21,432 nt of DNA, taken from contig CAJTYJ010000056.1 of NCBI GenBank assembly GCA_910583895.1, positions 1-21,432 on the forward strand, read 5' to 3'. The stretch is from an uncultured Lachnospiraceae bacterium. Lineage in GTDB: Bacteria; Bacillota; Clostridia; Lachnospirales; Lachnospiraceae. The notes beneath the pieces are model-generated. The model made no database searches and was not told the DNA's origin. It saw only the letters and a list, made by a program, of their open reading frames with translations. The position numbers and the translations under genes were made by a program. Of this stretch, positions 8,434 through 15,063 are shown piece after piece (positions within the stretch are counted from its first letter, which is position 1; each line of letters starts with the position of its first letter).

Positions 8434-8470
8434 CTTTATTTAGTTTATTGGTCCATTTTCTCAAAAAAAG
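8434..8470 (+). promoter_or_regulatory. Putative CreR-guided Cascade target next to the cas promoter
   Basis: Read on the plus strand, the 16 bases at 8437-8452 equal the first 16 bases of the spacer-like part of the small RNA encoded just upstream, except at positions 6 and 12. Beyond position 16 the match is lost. The site begins 11 bp upstream of the -35 box, with the PAM side (CTT at 8434-8436) facing the promoter. The canonical I-C PAM is TTC, which occurs 2 bp further out (8432-8434), so the PAM fit is imperfect. Binding here would place Cascade against the -35 region. Confidence 0.7.
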
Positions 8471-8517
8471 AGTAAAACAATTTGTCATAAACCATCTTAC
8501 AACAAATCATTTTACTC
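8463..8517 (-). terminator. Intrinsic terminator of the CreR-like RNA
   Basis: A 16-bp stem (8470-8485 with 8502-8517) is interrupted by one 2-nt mismatch and closed by a 16-nt loop. On the minus strand it is followed by seven T residues (8463-8469). It ends the small RNA before the cas promoter, so cas3 transcription has to start anew. Confidence 0.85.
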
Positions 8518-8602
8518 CTTTGAAAAACAACCGTTTTTCTACCATTAAACAAAATAATTTCTACTCACGCATTCCTATGCGGTCTCTAACACCTGTTTAG
8601 GT
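8463..8602 (-). ncRNA. creR: CreR-like crRNA-resembling small RNA (putative cas autorepressor)
   Basis: The gene has, in order on the minus strand, a promoter (8609-8637), a degenerate CRISPR repeat (8557-8590), a 39-nt spacer-like segment (8518-8556) and an intrinsic terminator (8463-8517). The degenerate repeat keeps the final 11 nt of the array repeat exactly (TGAGTAGAAAT, the predicted Cas5c handle). It also keeps a hairpin with a 4-nt loop (CGCAT-AGGA-ATGCG) immediately before it, while the 5' half and the stem sequence have diverged. Only one repeat is seen, and the terminator hairpin would bound the 3' end instead of a second repeat. The first 16 spacer-like bases match the cas promoter region with mismatches at 6 and 12 only. 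This fits the CreR class of Cas-regulating RNAs that lead Cascade to bind, but not destroy, the cas promoter. Function is inferred; structure and match are seen directly. Confidence 0.82.
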
Positions 8603-8608
8603 ATTCAA

Positions 8609-8637
8609 AGTCTATCATAACATTTTCTCTTTGTCCA
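8609..8637 (-). promoter_or_regulatory. Promoter of the CreR-like RNA
   Basis: On the minus strand there is a -35 TGGACA (8632-8637), a 17-bp spacer and a -10 TAGACT (8609-8614) with an extended TG one base before it (TGATAGACT). The start would lie near 8602, about 12 nt before the degenerate repeat. The -35 matches consensus at 5 of 6 positions and the -10 at 4 of 6. Confidence 0.6.
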
Positions 8638-8675
8638 GCCTCTGATCGATCTGTTAAAATAAGATTTTGTTTAAA

Positions 8676-8690
8676 TGTGACCACGTCACA
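8676..8690. promoter_or_regulatory. Crp/Fnr-like palindromic operator
   Basis: The perfect inverted repeat TGTGACCACGTCACA resembles Crp/Fnr half sites (TGTGA and TCACA) with a 5-bp instead of the usual 6-bp centre. Its centre, 8683, is 41 bp before the predicted start of the rhodanese operon, the class II activator position. This would explain why that promoter has a -10 but no -35. It is also about 81 bp before the predicted start of the divergent CreR-like RNA. Confidence 0.55.
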
Positions 8691-8711
8691 GACTCCGCCC
8701 CGTTTTTCGGT

Positions 8712-8717
8712 TATACT
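8712..8717 (+). promoter_or_regulatory. -10 box of the rhodanese / CoA-disulfide reductase operon
   Basis: TATACT at 8712-8717 would give a start near 8724, 28 nt before the first gene. No -35 is present at the right spacing (the bases there are CAGACT), so the promoter probably depends on an activator bound to the palindrome just upstream. Confidence 0.55.
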
Positions 8718-8751
8718 AAGATTACAAAAGAGAACAGGAAGGTACAGACAT

Positions 8752-9072
8752 ATGGGATTTTTCAATTTTATAAAAGGGCCCGACATCAACCAGGGCATTC
8801 AGGACTGTCAGCAGACATCCGGCGCTGTTCTTCTGGACGTGCGCACGCCTCAGGAGTACACTGAGGGACATATTCCCGGCAGCAAAAACATTCCGCTTGC
8901 GTCACTAGCTCAGGCAGGCGCCGTCACGTTTCAGAAAGACACTCCGCTTTTCGTATACTGCTATTCCGGCGGCAGAAGCCGCCAGGCTGCAGACATACTG
9001 AAAGGTATGGGATATACAAATGTAAAGAATCTTGGAGGCATTGCCTCCTACACAGGAAAGGTGGAAAAATAA
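8752..9072 (+). CDS. Single-domain rhodanese-like sulfurtransferase
   Basis: The 106-residue protein is one rhodanese domain, which carries sulfane sulfur as a persulfide on its active-site cysteine. Visible features are LLDVRTPQEYTEGHIPGS (the CH2A region), the active loop CYSGGRS with Cys70 and Arg75, and NLGGI near the end. There is no signal peptide, so it should be cytoplasmic. The ATG at 8752 is chosen over in-frame upstream codons because AGGAAGG lies about 10 nt before it. It is followed after 1 bp by a CoA-disulfide reductase that has its own rhodanese domain, so the pair probably handles low-molecular-weight persulfides. Sulfur donor and acceptor cannot be read from the sequence. 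Confidence 0.9.
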   Translation: MGFFNFIKGPDINQGIQDCQQTSGAVLLDVRTPQEYTEGHIPGSKNIPLASLAQAGAVTFQKDTPLFVYCYSGGRSRQAADILKGMGYTNVKNLGGIASYTGKVEK

Positions 9073-9073
9073 C

Positions 9074-10768
9074 ATGAAAATTGTGATTGTAGGCGGCGTG
9101 GCCGGCGGAGCGACCGCCGCTGCAAGAATTCGCCGGCTGGACGAACAGGCAGAGATCATCGTTTTTGAGCGCTCCGGATTTGTCTCCTACGCAAACTGCG
9201 GACTGCCTTATTATATTGGAGAGGTCATCACCCATAAGAACCATCTGACCCTCCAGACCCCGGAAAGCTTTTTCTCCAGATTCCAGGTGACCATGAAAGT
9301 GCATCATGAAGTCACTGCCATTCATCCAGAGAAGAATACGGTTTCGGTGAAAAATCTGGAAACCGGCGGGGAATTTGAAGAAAGCTATGACAAGCTGCTT
9401 TTATCTCCCGGAGCAAAGCCGACGCAGCCTTCGATCCCCGGCACGGACATTGTCAGCCTCTTTACTCTCCGGACCGTGGAAGATACCCTGCGCATCAAAG
9501 AATACATCGATCAGAATCACCCCAAATCCGCAGTGCTGGCAGGCGGCGGCTTCATCGGACTGGAACTGGCCGAGAATCTCCGGGAGCTGGGCATGGAGGT
9601 CACCATCGTGCAGCGTCCCAGGCAGCTGATGAACCCCTTTGACCCGGATATGGCCGCTTTCATTCACAACGAGATGCGCAGGCACGGCGTAAAACTGGCA
9701 CTTGGTCATACGGTGGAAGGCTTTGAGCAGGACAAAACTGGTGTTCGAATACTGCTGAAAGGGGAAGAACCGCTCAGTGCAGATTTGGTCGTACTGGCCA
9801 TCGGCGTCACACCGGATACCGGACTTGCCAGAGAAGCCGGACTGAAGCTGGGCATCAAAGGCAGCATCCTGGTCAATGACCGGATGGAAACATCCATACC
9901 GAATATCTATGCTGTGGGAGATGCTGTGCAGGTCCGTCACTCGGTCACCGGTCAGGATGCGCTGATCTCCCTTGCCGGTCCCGCCAACCGGCAGGGCCGG
10001 ATCGCGGCGGATAATCTGTGCGGCGGGGACAGCCGGTATCCCGGTTCTTTAGGAAGCTCCGTCATCAAAGTCTTTGACATGACCGCCGCCGTTACCGGCA
10101 TCAATGAGACCAATGCCAAAAAAGCCGGACTGGATGTTGATAAGGTGATTCTCTCTCCTATGAATCACGCCGGCTATTATCCGGGCGGAAAGCTTATGAC
10201 GATGAAAATAGTGTTTGAAAAAGAAACCTTCCGTCTGCTGGGCGCACAGATCGTCGGATATGACGGCGTAGACAAGCGGATTGATGTACTTGCCACAGCG
10301 ATCCATGCCGGAATGAAGGCCCCGGAACTCAAAGATCTGGACCTGGCCTATGCCCCGCCCTATTCCTCCGCCAAGGACCCGGTAAATATGGCCGGATTTA
10401 TGATCGAAAATATAGCGGACGGTCTGCTGAAGCAGTTCCATCTGGAAGAGCTGAAAGAACTTTCTGCAAGGGAAGATGTCACGCTTCTGGATGTACGCAC
10501 GAAGAAAGAGTATGAACACGGACATGCGGATGGTTTTATCAACATTCCGGTGGACGATCTCCGGGAACGGCTCCATGAACTAAAAGCTGATCAGCCGGTC
10601 TATGTCATGTGCCAGAGCGGGCTGCGCAGCTATATCGCCGTGCGGATCCTTACCGGAAACGGATACGACGCCCGGAACTTCTCCGGCGGCTACCGGTTCT
10701 ATGACGCTGTGGAAAATGATCGTGCTCTGATCGAATCTGCAACGGCCTGTGGGATGGATCAGGCCTGA
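9074..10768 (+). CDS. CoA-disulfide / persulfide reductase with C-terminal rhodanese domain (CoADR-RHD)
   Basis: This FAD- and NAD(P)H-dependent reductase belongs to the CoA-disulfide reductase group of pyridine nucleotide-disulfide oxidoreductases. Known fused members reduce CoA disulfide, CoA persulfide or polysulfide. The 564-residue protein starts MKIVIVGGVAGGATAAARIR (FAD Rossmann motif). It has the single redox cysteine Cys42 in SYANCGLPYYIGE, a second nucleotide-binding motif LAGGGFIGLELAENL, and the FAD-contacting block IYAVGDAV. The dimerisation domain follows, and from about residue 460 a rhodanese domain with LLDVRTKKEYEHGH and the active loop CQSGLRS (Cys513). The start lies 1 bp after the rhodanese stop with GGAAAGGTGG ahead. 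Two adjacent rhodanese modules imply relay of sulfane sulfur to the reductase. Confidence 0.93.
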   Translation: MKIVIVGGVAGGATAAARIRRLDEQAEIIVFERSGFVSYANCGLPYYIGEVITHKNHLTLQTPESFFSRFQVTMKVHHEVTAIHPEKNTVSVKNLETGGEFEESYDKLLLSPGAKPTQPSIPGTDIVSLFTLRTVEDTLRIKEYIDQNHPKSAVLAGGGFIGLELAENLRELGMEVTIVQRPRQLMNPFDPDMAAFIHNEMRRHGVKLALGHTVEGFEQDKTGVRILLKGEEPLSADLVVLAIGVTPDTGLAREAGLKLGIKGSILVNDRMETSIPNIYAVGDAVQVRHSVTGQDALISLAGPANRQGRIAADNLCGGDSRYPGSLGSSVIKVFDMTAAVTGINETNAKKAGLDVDKVILSPMNHAGYYPGGKLMTMKIVFEKETFRLLGAQIVGYDGVDKRIDVLATAIHAGMKAPELKDLDLAYAPPYSSAKDPVNMAGFMIENIADGLLKQFHLEELKELSAREDVTLLDVRTKKEYEHGHADGFINIPVDDLRERLHELKADQPVYVMCQSGLRSYIAVRILTGNGYDARNFSGGYRFYDAVENDRALIESATACGMDQA

Positions 10769-10793
10769 TGCGGCTGACAGAGAGACAGAAAAA

Positions 10794-10836
10794 GGGACTG
10801 CCACAAAAAATATTTTTGCGGCAGCCCTCTCTTTTT
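10794..10836. terminator. Bidirectional intrinsic terminator
   Basis: A long stem pairs GGGACTGCCACAAAAA with TTTTTGCGGCAGCCC around a 3-nt loop. On the plus strand it runs into a T-rich tract (CTCTCTTTTT), and on the minus strand GTCCC is followed by TTTTT. It can therefore end both the rightward reductase operon and the leftward nucleoside operon. Confidence 0.85.
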
Positions 10837-10872
10837 GTGTTATTATAAGTTGTAATTTTCTGAATTCCCGGT

Positions 10873-12048
10873 CTATAAATGCGAAAGCAGCGATGTTCCG
10901 ATGGTCCCATACGGCATTTCTACATCGAAATTATCGGCAATCGTATATCCGATATTTCCAAAGGTACTGCCCGGTTCCAGCAGTTTTCCTTCTTTCATGG
11001 ACGGTGAATACAGAAGGAGCGGAACCTTTTCTCTCGTATGGTCGGTTCCTGTATAAGTCGGATCATTTCCGTGGTCTGCAGTAATCATAAGAAGATCGTC
11101 ATCCCCCAGAAGCTTAAGGAGTTCTCCCAGCTTCTCATCAAAGGCTTCCAGCTCTTTAGCGTAGCCTGCCGGGTTCCTGCGGTGACCCCAGAGGGCGTCA
11201 AAATCCACCAGATTCGTAAAGCACAGTCCGGTAAACGCTTTCCGGGCCAGATCAATGGTCTGCTCCATGCCATGAACACTGCTGCTGGATTTATGGGCTT
11301 CTGTAATTCCTTCTCCGCAGAAAATATCATAGATCTTCCCGACGCTGATCACATCGTATCCCTGCTCTTTCAATACATTCAACGCAGTTCTGCCATAAGG
11401 CTTTACGGCATAATCATGCCTGTTGGCGGTCCGTACGAACTCTCCTTTTTTCCTGCCCACATAAGGCCTTGCGATGACTCTGCCCACTTTCCATTCGTCC
11501 TTCATGGTCAGTTCCCGGGCAATTTCACAGTAGCGGTACAGGTTCTCAAGTCCCATGGTCTCTTCGTTTCCGCAGATCTGCAGAACGGAATCCGCAGAAG
11601 TGTATACGATCATATCTCCTGATTCGATCTCCTGCTCCGCGTATTCCTCCAGAATCTCGGTGCCGCTGGCGGATTTATTGCCGATGATTTTCCGGCCGCA
11701 GCGTTTCTCCAGCTCCTCGATCAGCTCCTTTGGAAAGCCGGTCTCTGTAAAGGTCTGAAAGGGCCTGGTGATATGAAGTCCCATCATCTCCCAGTGTCCG
11801 GTCATGGTGTCTTTCCCCACACTTTGCTCCAGAAGCTCCATATAGCAGCCTTTGGCCCTGTCCTTTGACACGCCGCACAGATTTCCCATGCCCAGGCTTC
11901 GCAGGTGCGGGATATTCAGTCCTCCCTGACTTTCCCAGATATGGAGAAATGTATGGACCCCCACATCGCCGTACTGCTCCGAATCCGGCATAGCGCCGAT
12001 GCCCAGCGAATCCAGTACGATCACAAATATTCGTTTATATTTTTTCAT
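10873..12048 (-). CDS. deoB: Phosphopentomutase
   Basis: DeoB interconverts ribose- or deoxyribose-1-phosphate and the 5-phosphate, passing nucleoside sugars into the pentose phosphate or deoxyribose-phosphate aldolase routes. The 391-residue length is standard. The alkaline-phosphatase-fold metal site is visible in VIVLDSLGIGAMPD (Asp13), GKDTMTGHWEMMG (residues about 78-90, containing the phosphorylated Thr) and MITADHGNDPTYTGTDHTRE. It starts 4 bp after the pnp stop, with AGGTG in the end of pnp acting as ribosome site. It is the last gene of the nucleoside operon and uses the pentose-1-phosphate released by the phosphorylase just before it. Confidence 0.97.
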   Translation of the reverse strand: MKKYKRIFVIVLDSLGIGAMPDSEQYGDVGVHTFLHIWESQGGLNIPHLRSLGMGNLCGVSKDRAKGCYMELLEQSVGKDTMTGHWEMMGLHITRPFQTFTETGFPKELIEELEKRCGRKIIGNKSASGTEILEEYAEQEIESGDMIVYTSADSVLQICGNEETMGLENLYRYCEIARELTMKDEWKVGRVIARPYVGRKKGEFVRTANRHDYAVKPYGRTALNVLKEQGYDVISVGKIYDIFCGEGITEAHKSSSSVHGMEQTIDLARKAFTGLCFTNLVDFDALWGHRRNPAGYAKELEAFDEKLGELLKLLGDDDLLMITADHGNDPTYTGTDHTREKVPLLLYSPSMKEGKLLEPGSTFGNIGYTIADNFDVEMPYGTIGTSLLSHL

Positions 12049-12052
12049 GCCT

Positions 12053-12877
12053 TTACACCTGCCAGTCCAGAAGGAGCTGTTTTACCCAGGAGCAGAGCCT
12101 GCTGCTGCTCTCATTGGCAATTTTTACGACTTCCTCATGAGTATGCTTTGTCGTGGCGATCCCCGTTGCCATATTGGTGATGCAGGCGATTCCGAATACT
12201 TTCATGCCCAGATAATTGGCGGCGATGGTTTCCGGAACCGTGGACATCCCGATGGCGTCCGCCCCAAGGCCGGCATAGGCGCGGATCTCCGCCGCCGTCT
12301 CGTAACAGGGACCGGAGAAGATGGCGTAGACGCCCTTCTTATAATCAATGCCCAGCTTTTCTGCGGCAATCTCCGCCTTCCCGATCAGATCCGGGGAATA
12401 GACTTGCGACATATCCGGGAACCGGACGCCGAACCGCTCATCATTTTCCCCGATCAGAGAATTTTTCCCAAGCATGTTGATATAATCGGTCAGAATCATC
12501 AGATCTCCCGGAACGAAATTTTTGTTGATGCCTCCGCATGCGTTCGTCACGATCAGATGTTCAATACCCAGCAGCTTCATCACATAGACCGGATAGGTGA
12601 CTTCCTTCATCTCAAAGCCTTCATAATAATGAAATCTTCCCTGCATGGCGGCGATGGTCTCGGTTCCGATGCGGCCGATCACCAGATTTCCCGCATGGCC
12701 TGCCACATGAGAGCGCGGGAAACCGGGAATGTCTGCGTAGGGAATCACTGTCTTGTCTTCCATGATGTCCACCAGGCTTCCAAGGCCGCTGCCAAGGATG
12801 ATGCCGATGGTCGGATTCTGGTTCATTCTGCTCTTTACATAGTCTGCGGATTCTTTTACCTTGTCATAAAATGTCAT
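12053..12877 (-). CDS. pnp: Purine nucleoside phosphorylase (trimeric, PNP/MTAP family)
   Basis: The enzyme splits inosine, guanosine and their deoxy forms with phosphate into base and pentose-1-phosphate. The 274-residue protein shows the phosphate-binding GSGLG (29-33), GHAGN (60-64) and QGRFHYYEG (79-87), the NACGG strand (112-116), GPCYETAAEIRAY, MSTVPE and CITNMATG with the purine-contacting Asn. These identify the low-molecular-mass trimeric class (PunA-like), not the hexameric DeoD. A TTG at 12883 extends the frame, but ATG 12877 has AGGAG 9 nt before it. A structured element of about 105 bp lies directly upstream, after the permease gene. Its product feeds DeoB, whose gene follows after 4 bp. 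Confidence 0.96.
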   Translation of the reverse strand: MTFYDKVKESADYVKSRMNQNPTIGIILGSGLGSLVDIMEDKTVIPYADIPGFPRSHVAGHAGNLVIGRIGTETIAAMQGRFHYYEGFEMKEVTYPVYVMKLLGIEHLIVTNACGGINKNFVPGDLMILTDYINMLGKNSLIGENDERFGVRFPDMSQVYSPDLIGKAEIAAEKLGIDYKKGVYAIFSGPCYETAAEIRAYAGLGADAIGMSTVPETIAANYLGMKVFGIACITNMATGIATTKHTHEEVVKIANESSSRLCSWVKQLLLDWQV

Positions 12878-12895
12878 AATCAATTCTCCTATTTA

Positions 12896-13000
12896 AGTTC
12901 CGCATCCGCCGCTCTCTCCGCTCCATGGTCTGGAAGAATTTTCTGCCGCGTCCGCGTCATAAAATCCTTCCGGGGCTTCGTTCGGGCAGATGCTGTTTTT
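12896..13000 (-). repeat. Structured repeat element, copy B (before pnp)
   Basis: This 105-bp element resembles the copy at 17638-17740 and lies in the same orientation. On the minus strand both start AACAGCATCTGCC and end GATGCGGAACT. The outer ends pair over 9 bp (GCATCTGCC with GGCGGATGC). An inner stem pairs GGAAGGATTTT with AAAATTCTTCC. Substitutions between the copies keep the pairing: U-A in the outer stem of A becomes U-G here, and G-C in the inner stem becomes G-U. It ends about 10 nt before the pnp ribosome site. It may be a leader RNA or a dispersed palindromic repeat. Confidence 0.8.
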
Positions 13001-13028
13001 TATTTCCAGTTCAATATTTGTATCTATC

Positions 13029-13946
13029 TTATCTCTTTCCTTTTTCATATGCAATACCGTTGGCTTTCGGAGCTACGGATTTGCCTACAAAAAGAATCAG
13101 AATAATAATCGTCAGCACATACGGAAGCATCGCCAGCAGTTCCGAGGGAACCGCTACAGCCCCGCCGCCCATGACGACCGTGAGGGCCTGTGCCAATCCG
13201 AAGATCAGACAGGCGCCGTAGGTTCCCATTGGCTTCCATTTTCCGAAGATCACGGCTGCCAGTGCGATAAATCCCTGTCCTGCCACTGCTGTGGGAGAAA
13301 ACTGCGCCACGATATCCAAGGTGATGGAGGAACCGGCGATCCCCGCCAGCATGCCCGAGAGGATCACGCACGTATACCTGGTGGCGTATACATTGATTCC
13401 CAGAGTGTCGGCAGCCGCCGGCTTTTCCCCTACTGCACAGATCCGGAGTCCCCATCTGGTCTTATACAGAACAAACCACATGGCAACGGCTGCGATCAGA
13501 GCGAATACCGTGATTATGCTCACGTTCAGATTGGCCAGGAGTCCCTGTACGTTGTTTCCGAAGATCTTCGGGATCTTATTTTCCACCGGCGCGGACATGG
13601 TTGCTCCATCAAAGGCAACCCGGCACAGAAACAGTGCAAAACCAGGACCCAGAAGGTTGACCGCACAGCCGGAGATGGTCTGGTCTGCCCGGAAGGTGAT
13701 GGCAGCCATGGCATGAAGTGCTGCCAGAGCTCCTCCTGTAAGCGCCGCTGCCAGAACCGCCAGCAGCGGATTTCCCATATAATAGCCCACGGTTGCTCCC
13801 ACAAAGGCGCCGATGGTCATCATCCCCTCGATTCCGATGTTGGTAACGCCCGAACGCTCAGAGATCACACCGCCCAGAGCACCGAAGATCAGCGGCGTGG
13901 AATACATCAGCGTAATACCTGCTAAAAGTGTCAGTACATTCAACAT
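13029..13946 (-). CDS. Nucleoside ABC transporter permease (NupQ/YufQ type)
   Basis: This is a membrane permease of the BPD_transp_2 family, one of two that form the pore of the BmpA-type nucleoside importer. The 305-residue product is strongly hydrophobic, with about eight to nine predicted membrane helices. It carries the family blocks GALGGVISERSGVTNIGIEG and TISGCAVNLLGPGFA, and GLRICAVGEKPAAADTLGIN, the cytoplasmic loop that contacts the ATPase. A longer frame begins at 13979, but the ATG at 13946 is preferred because AGAGAGG precedes it and it lies 4 bp after the stop of the first permease. It is the smaller, second permease, as in the B. subtilis nupNOPQ order. Confidence 0.93.
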   Translation of the reverse strand: MLNVLTLLAGITLMYSTPLIFGALGGVISERSGVTNIGIEGMMTIGAFVGATVGYYMGNPLLAVLAAALTGGALAALHAMAAITFRADQTISGCAVNLLGPGFALFLCRVAFDGATMSAPVENKIPKIFGNNVQGLLANLNVSIITVFALIAAVAMWFVLYKTRWGLRICAVGEKPAAADTLGINVYATRYTCVILSGMLAGIAGSSITLDIVAQFSPTAVAGQGFIALAAVIFGKWKPMGTYGACLIFGLAQALTVVMGGGAVAVPSELLAMLPYVLTIIILILFVGKSVAPKANGIAYEKGKR

Positions 13947-13950
13947 CTCT

Positions 13951-15063
13951 CTACCTCTCTTTGCTGAAACGATCCACAAGGGACGGAAGGATCTTCGTCA
14001 GTCCCACGAAGAATACGATGGTTCCGATCATAATATTGATGATCTCGGAGGGCGCCCCGATCTCATACTGGATGGACTGGCTTCCATACAGCAGTCCGCT
14101 GAATAAAAGTCCCGAAAAAATACAGCCCACAGGAGATCCCCCTGCAATAAACGCCACCGACAGTCCGTTCATGCCGTTCTGTTCGAACATGGCCAGATGG
14201 GAGATATTGTGCGGATTGATTCCGGTGATATTCAGAGCTGCTGCAAGTCCCGCCAGGGCGCCGGCGATCAGCATGGTGTGAATCGTATTTTTCTCTACGG
14301 AAATACCGGCAAATTCTGCCGCGTCTTTATTGAATCCCACAGCTCTCAGCTCATAGCCCTTGGTCGTCCGGAATAAAAACCAGGAGATGCCGATTCCCAG
14401 GAAGACCGCGATGAAAATTCCCACATTAAAATCTGTACGCATGAGATCTCCAATCATAGGATGACTTTTGAGAAATTCCGCCGCCGCTTCTGTGGTTTTC
14501 CATCTGGAAAAGAACACCGTGTAGCCGGATTCATGAATCGGGTACGTTCCGGTGGTGCCGGATTTGTAAAAAGGCGCCAGTCTGGATATAAAATTGCACA
14601 GATACAGCGCGATCCAGTTGAGCATAATCGTGGTGATAACCTCATTAATGCTGAATCTGGCTTTCAGATACCCGGCGATCCCGCCGTAGAGCGCCCCAGC
14701 CAGAATGCCTGCAAAGAGGATCAGCGGGATTTCTAAAACCGGCGGCAGATCAAAAAGAATTCCCACCGTCGTCGCCGCAACGGAGCCCATGATATACTGT
14801 CCCTCCGCACCGATGTTAAAAAGCCCCATTTTGTAGGCAAAGGCCACGCTTAAACCGGTGATGATAATGGGTGTGCCCTTGATCAGCACGTTGGCGATAT
14901 ATTTGGGACGGCCCATGGTACCGGCAAGCAGCGCCGAAAATGCCTCCAGGGGGTTGTATCCTGCCGCTGTAAGGATGATAGCGGCCACAAGGAAACCGAA
15001 CAGGATCGAGATCAGGGTTGCGGTGATTGGTTTTTTCAGTATTTTTGCAGTTGTCTTATTCAT
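13951..15063 (-). CDS. Nucleoside ABC transporter permease (NupP/YufP type)
   Basis: This is the larger permease of the importer, 370 residues, BPD_transp_2 family. A cytoplasmic Lys-rich start (MNKTTAKILKKP) leads into the first membrane helix. Later comes the conserved KMGLFNIGAEGQYIMGS segment, GYLKARFSINEVITTIMLNW, and the ATPase-coupling loop GYELRAVGFNKDAAEFAGIS. The GLFNIGAEGQ and coupling-loop sequences parallel those in the second permease, so the two are paralogues forming a heterodimer. Its ATG overlaps the 3' end of the ATPase gene by 8 nt, so it is translationally coupled. Substrate is inferred from the BmpA partner and the downstream pnp and deoB. Confidence 0.94.
   Translation of the reverse strand: MNKTTAKILKKPITATLISILFGFLVAAIILTAAGYNPLEAFSALLAGTMGRPKYIANVLIKGTPIIITGLSVAFAYKMGLFNIGAEGQYIMGSVAATTVGILFDLPPVLEIPLILFAGILAGALYGGIAGYLKARFSINEVITTIMLNWIALYLCNFISRLAPFYKSGTTGTYPIHESGYTVFFSRWKTTEAAAEFLKSHPMIGDLMRTDFNVGIFIAVFLGIGISWFLFRTTKGYELRAVGFNKDAAEFAGISVEKNTIHTMLIAGALAGLAAALNITGINPHNISHLAMFEQNGMNGLSVAFIAGGSPVGCIFSGLLFSGLLYGSQSIQYEIGAPSEIINIMIGTIVFFVGLTKILPSLVDRFSKER

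Noticed and set aside
8391..8462. A CreT-type small toxin next to the guide RNA.
   Set aside because: No ribosome site with a short frame or rare-codon minigene is visible between terminator and cas3, and the space is occupied by the cas promoter and the guide target.
8508..8522. A second degenerate repeat after the guide of the CreR-like RNA (AGGAGTAAAAT resembles the repeat end).
   Set aside because: It would leave a guide of only about 16 nt, and the bases belong to the 5' arm of the terminator hairpin.
11999..13105. A long plus-strand open frame of 368 codons.
   Set aside because: It is the antisense shadow of pnp and the start of deoB, both strongly identified by motifs; it has no ribosome site and no recognisable domain.
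12990..13925. A plus-strand open frame of 311 codons opposite the second permease.
   Set aside because: The minus-strand frame encodes a clear BPD_transp_2 permease in operon context; the plus frame has the Gly/Arg/His/Ser-rich composition of an antisense shadow.
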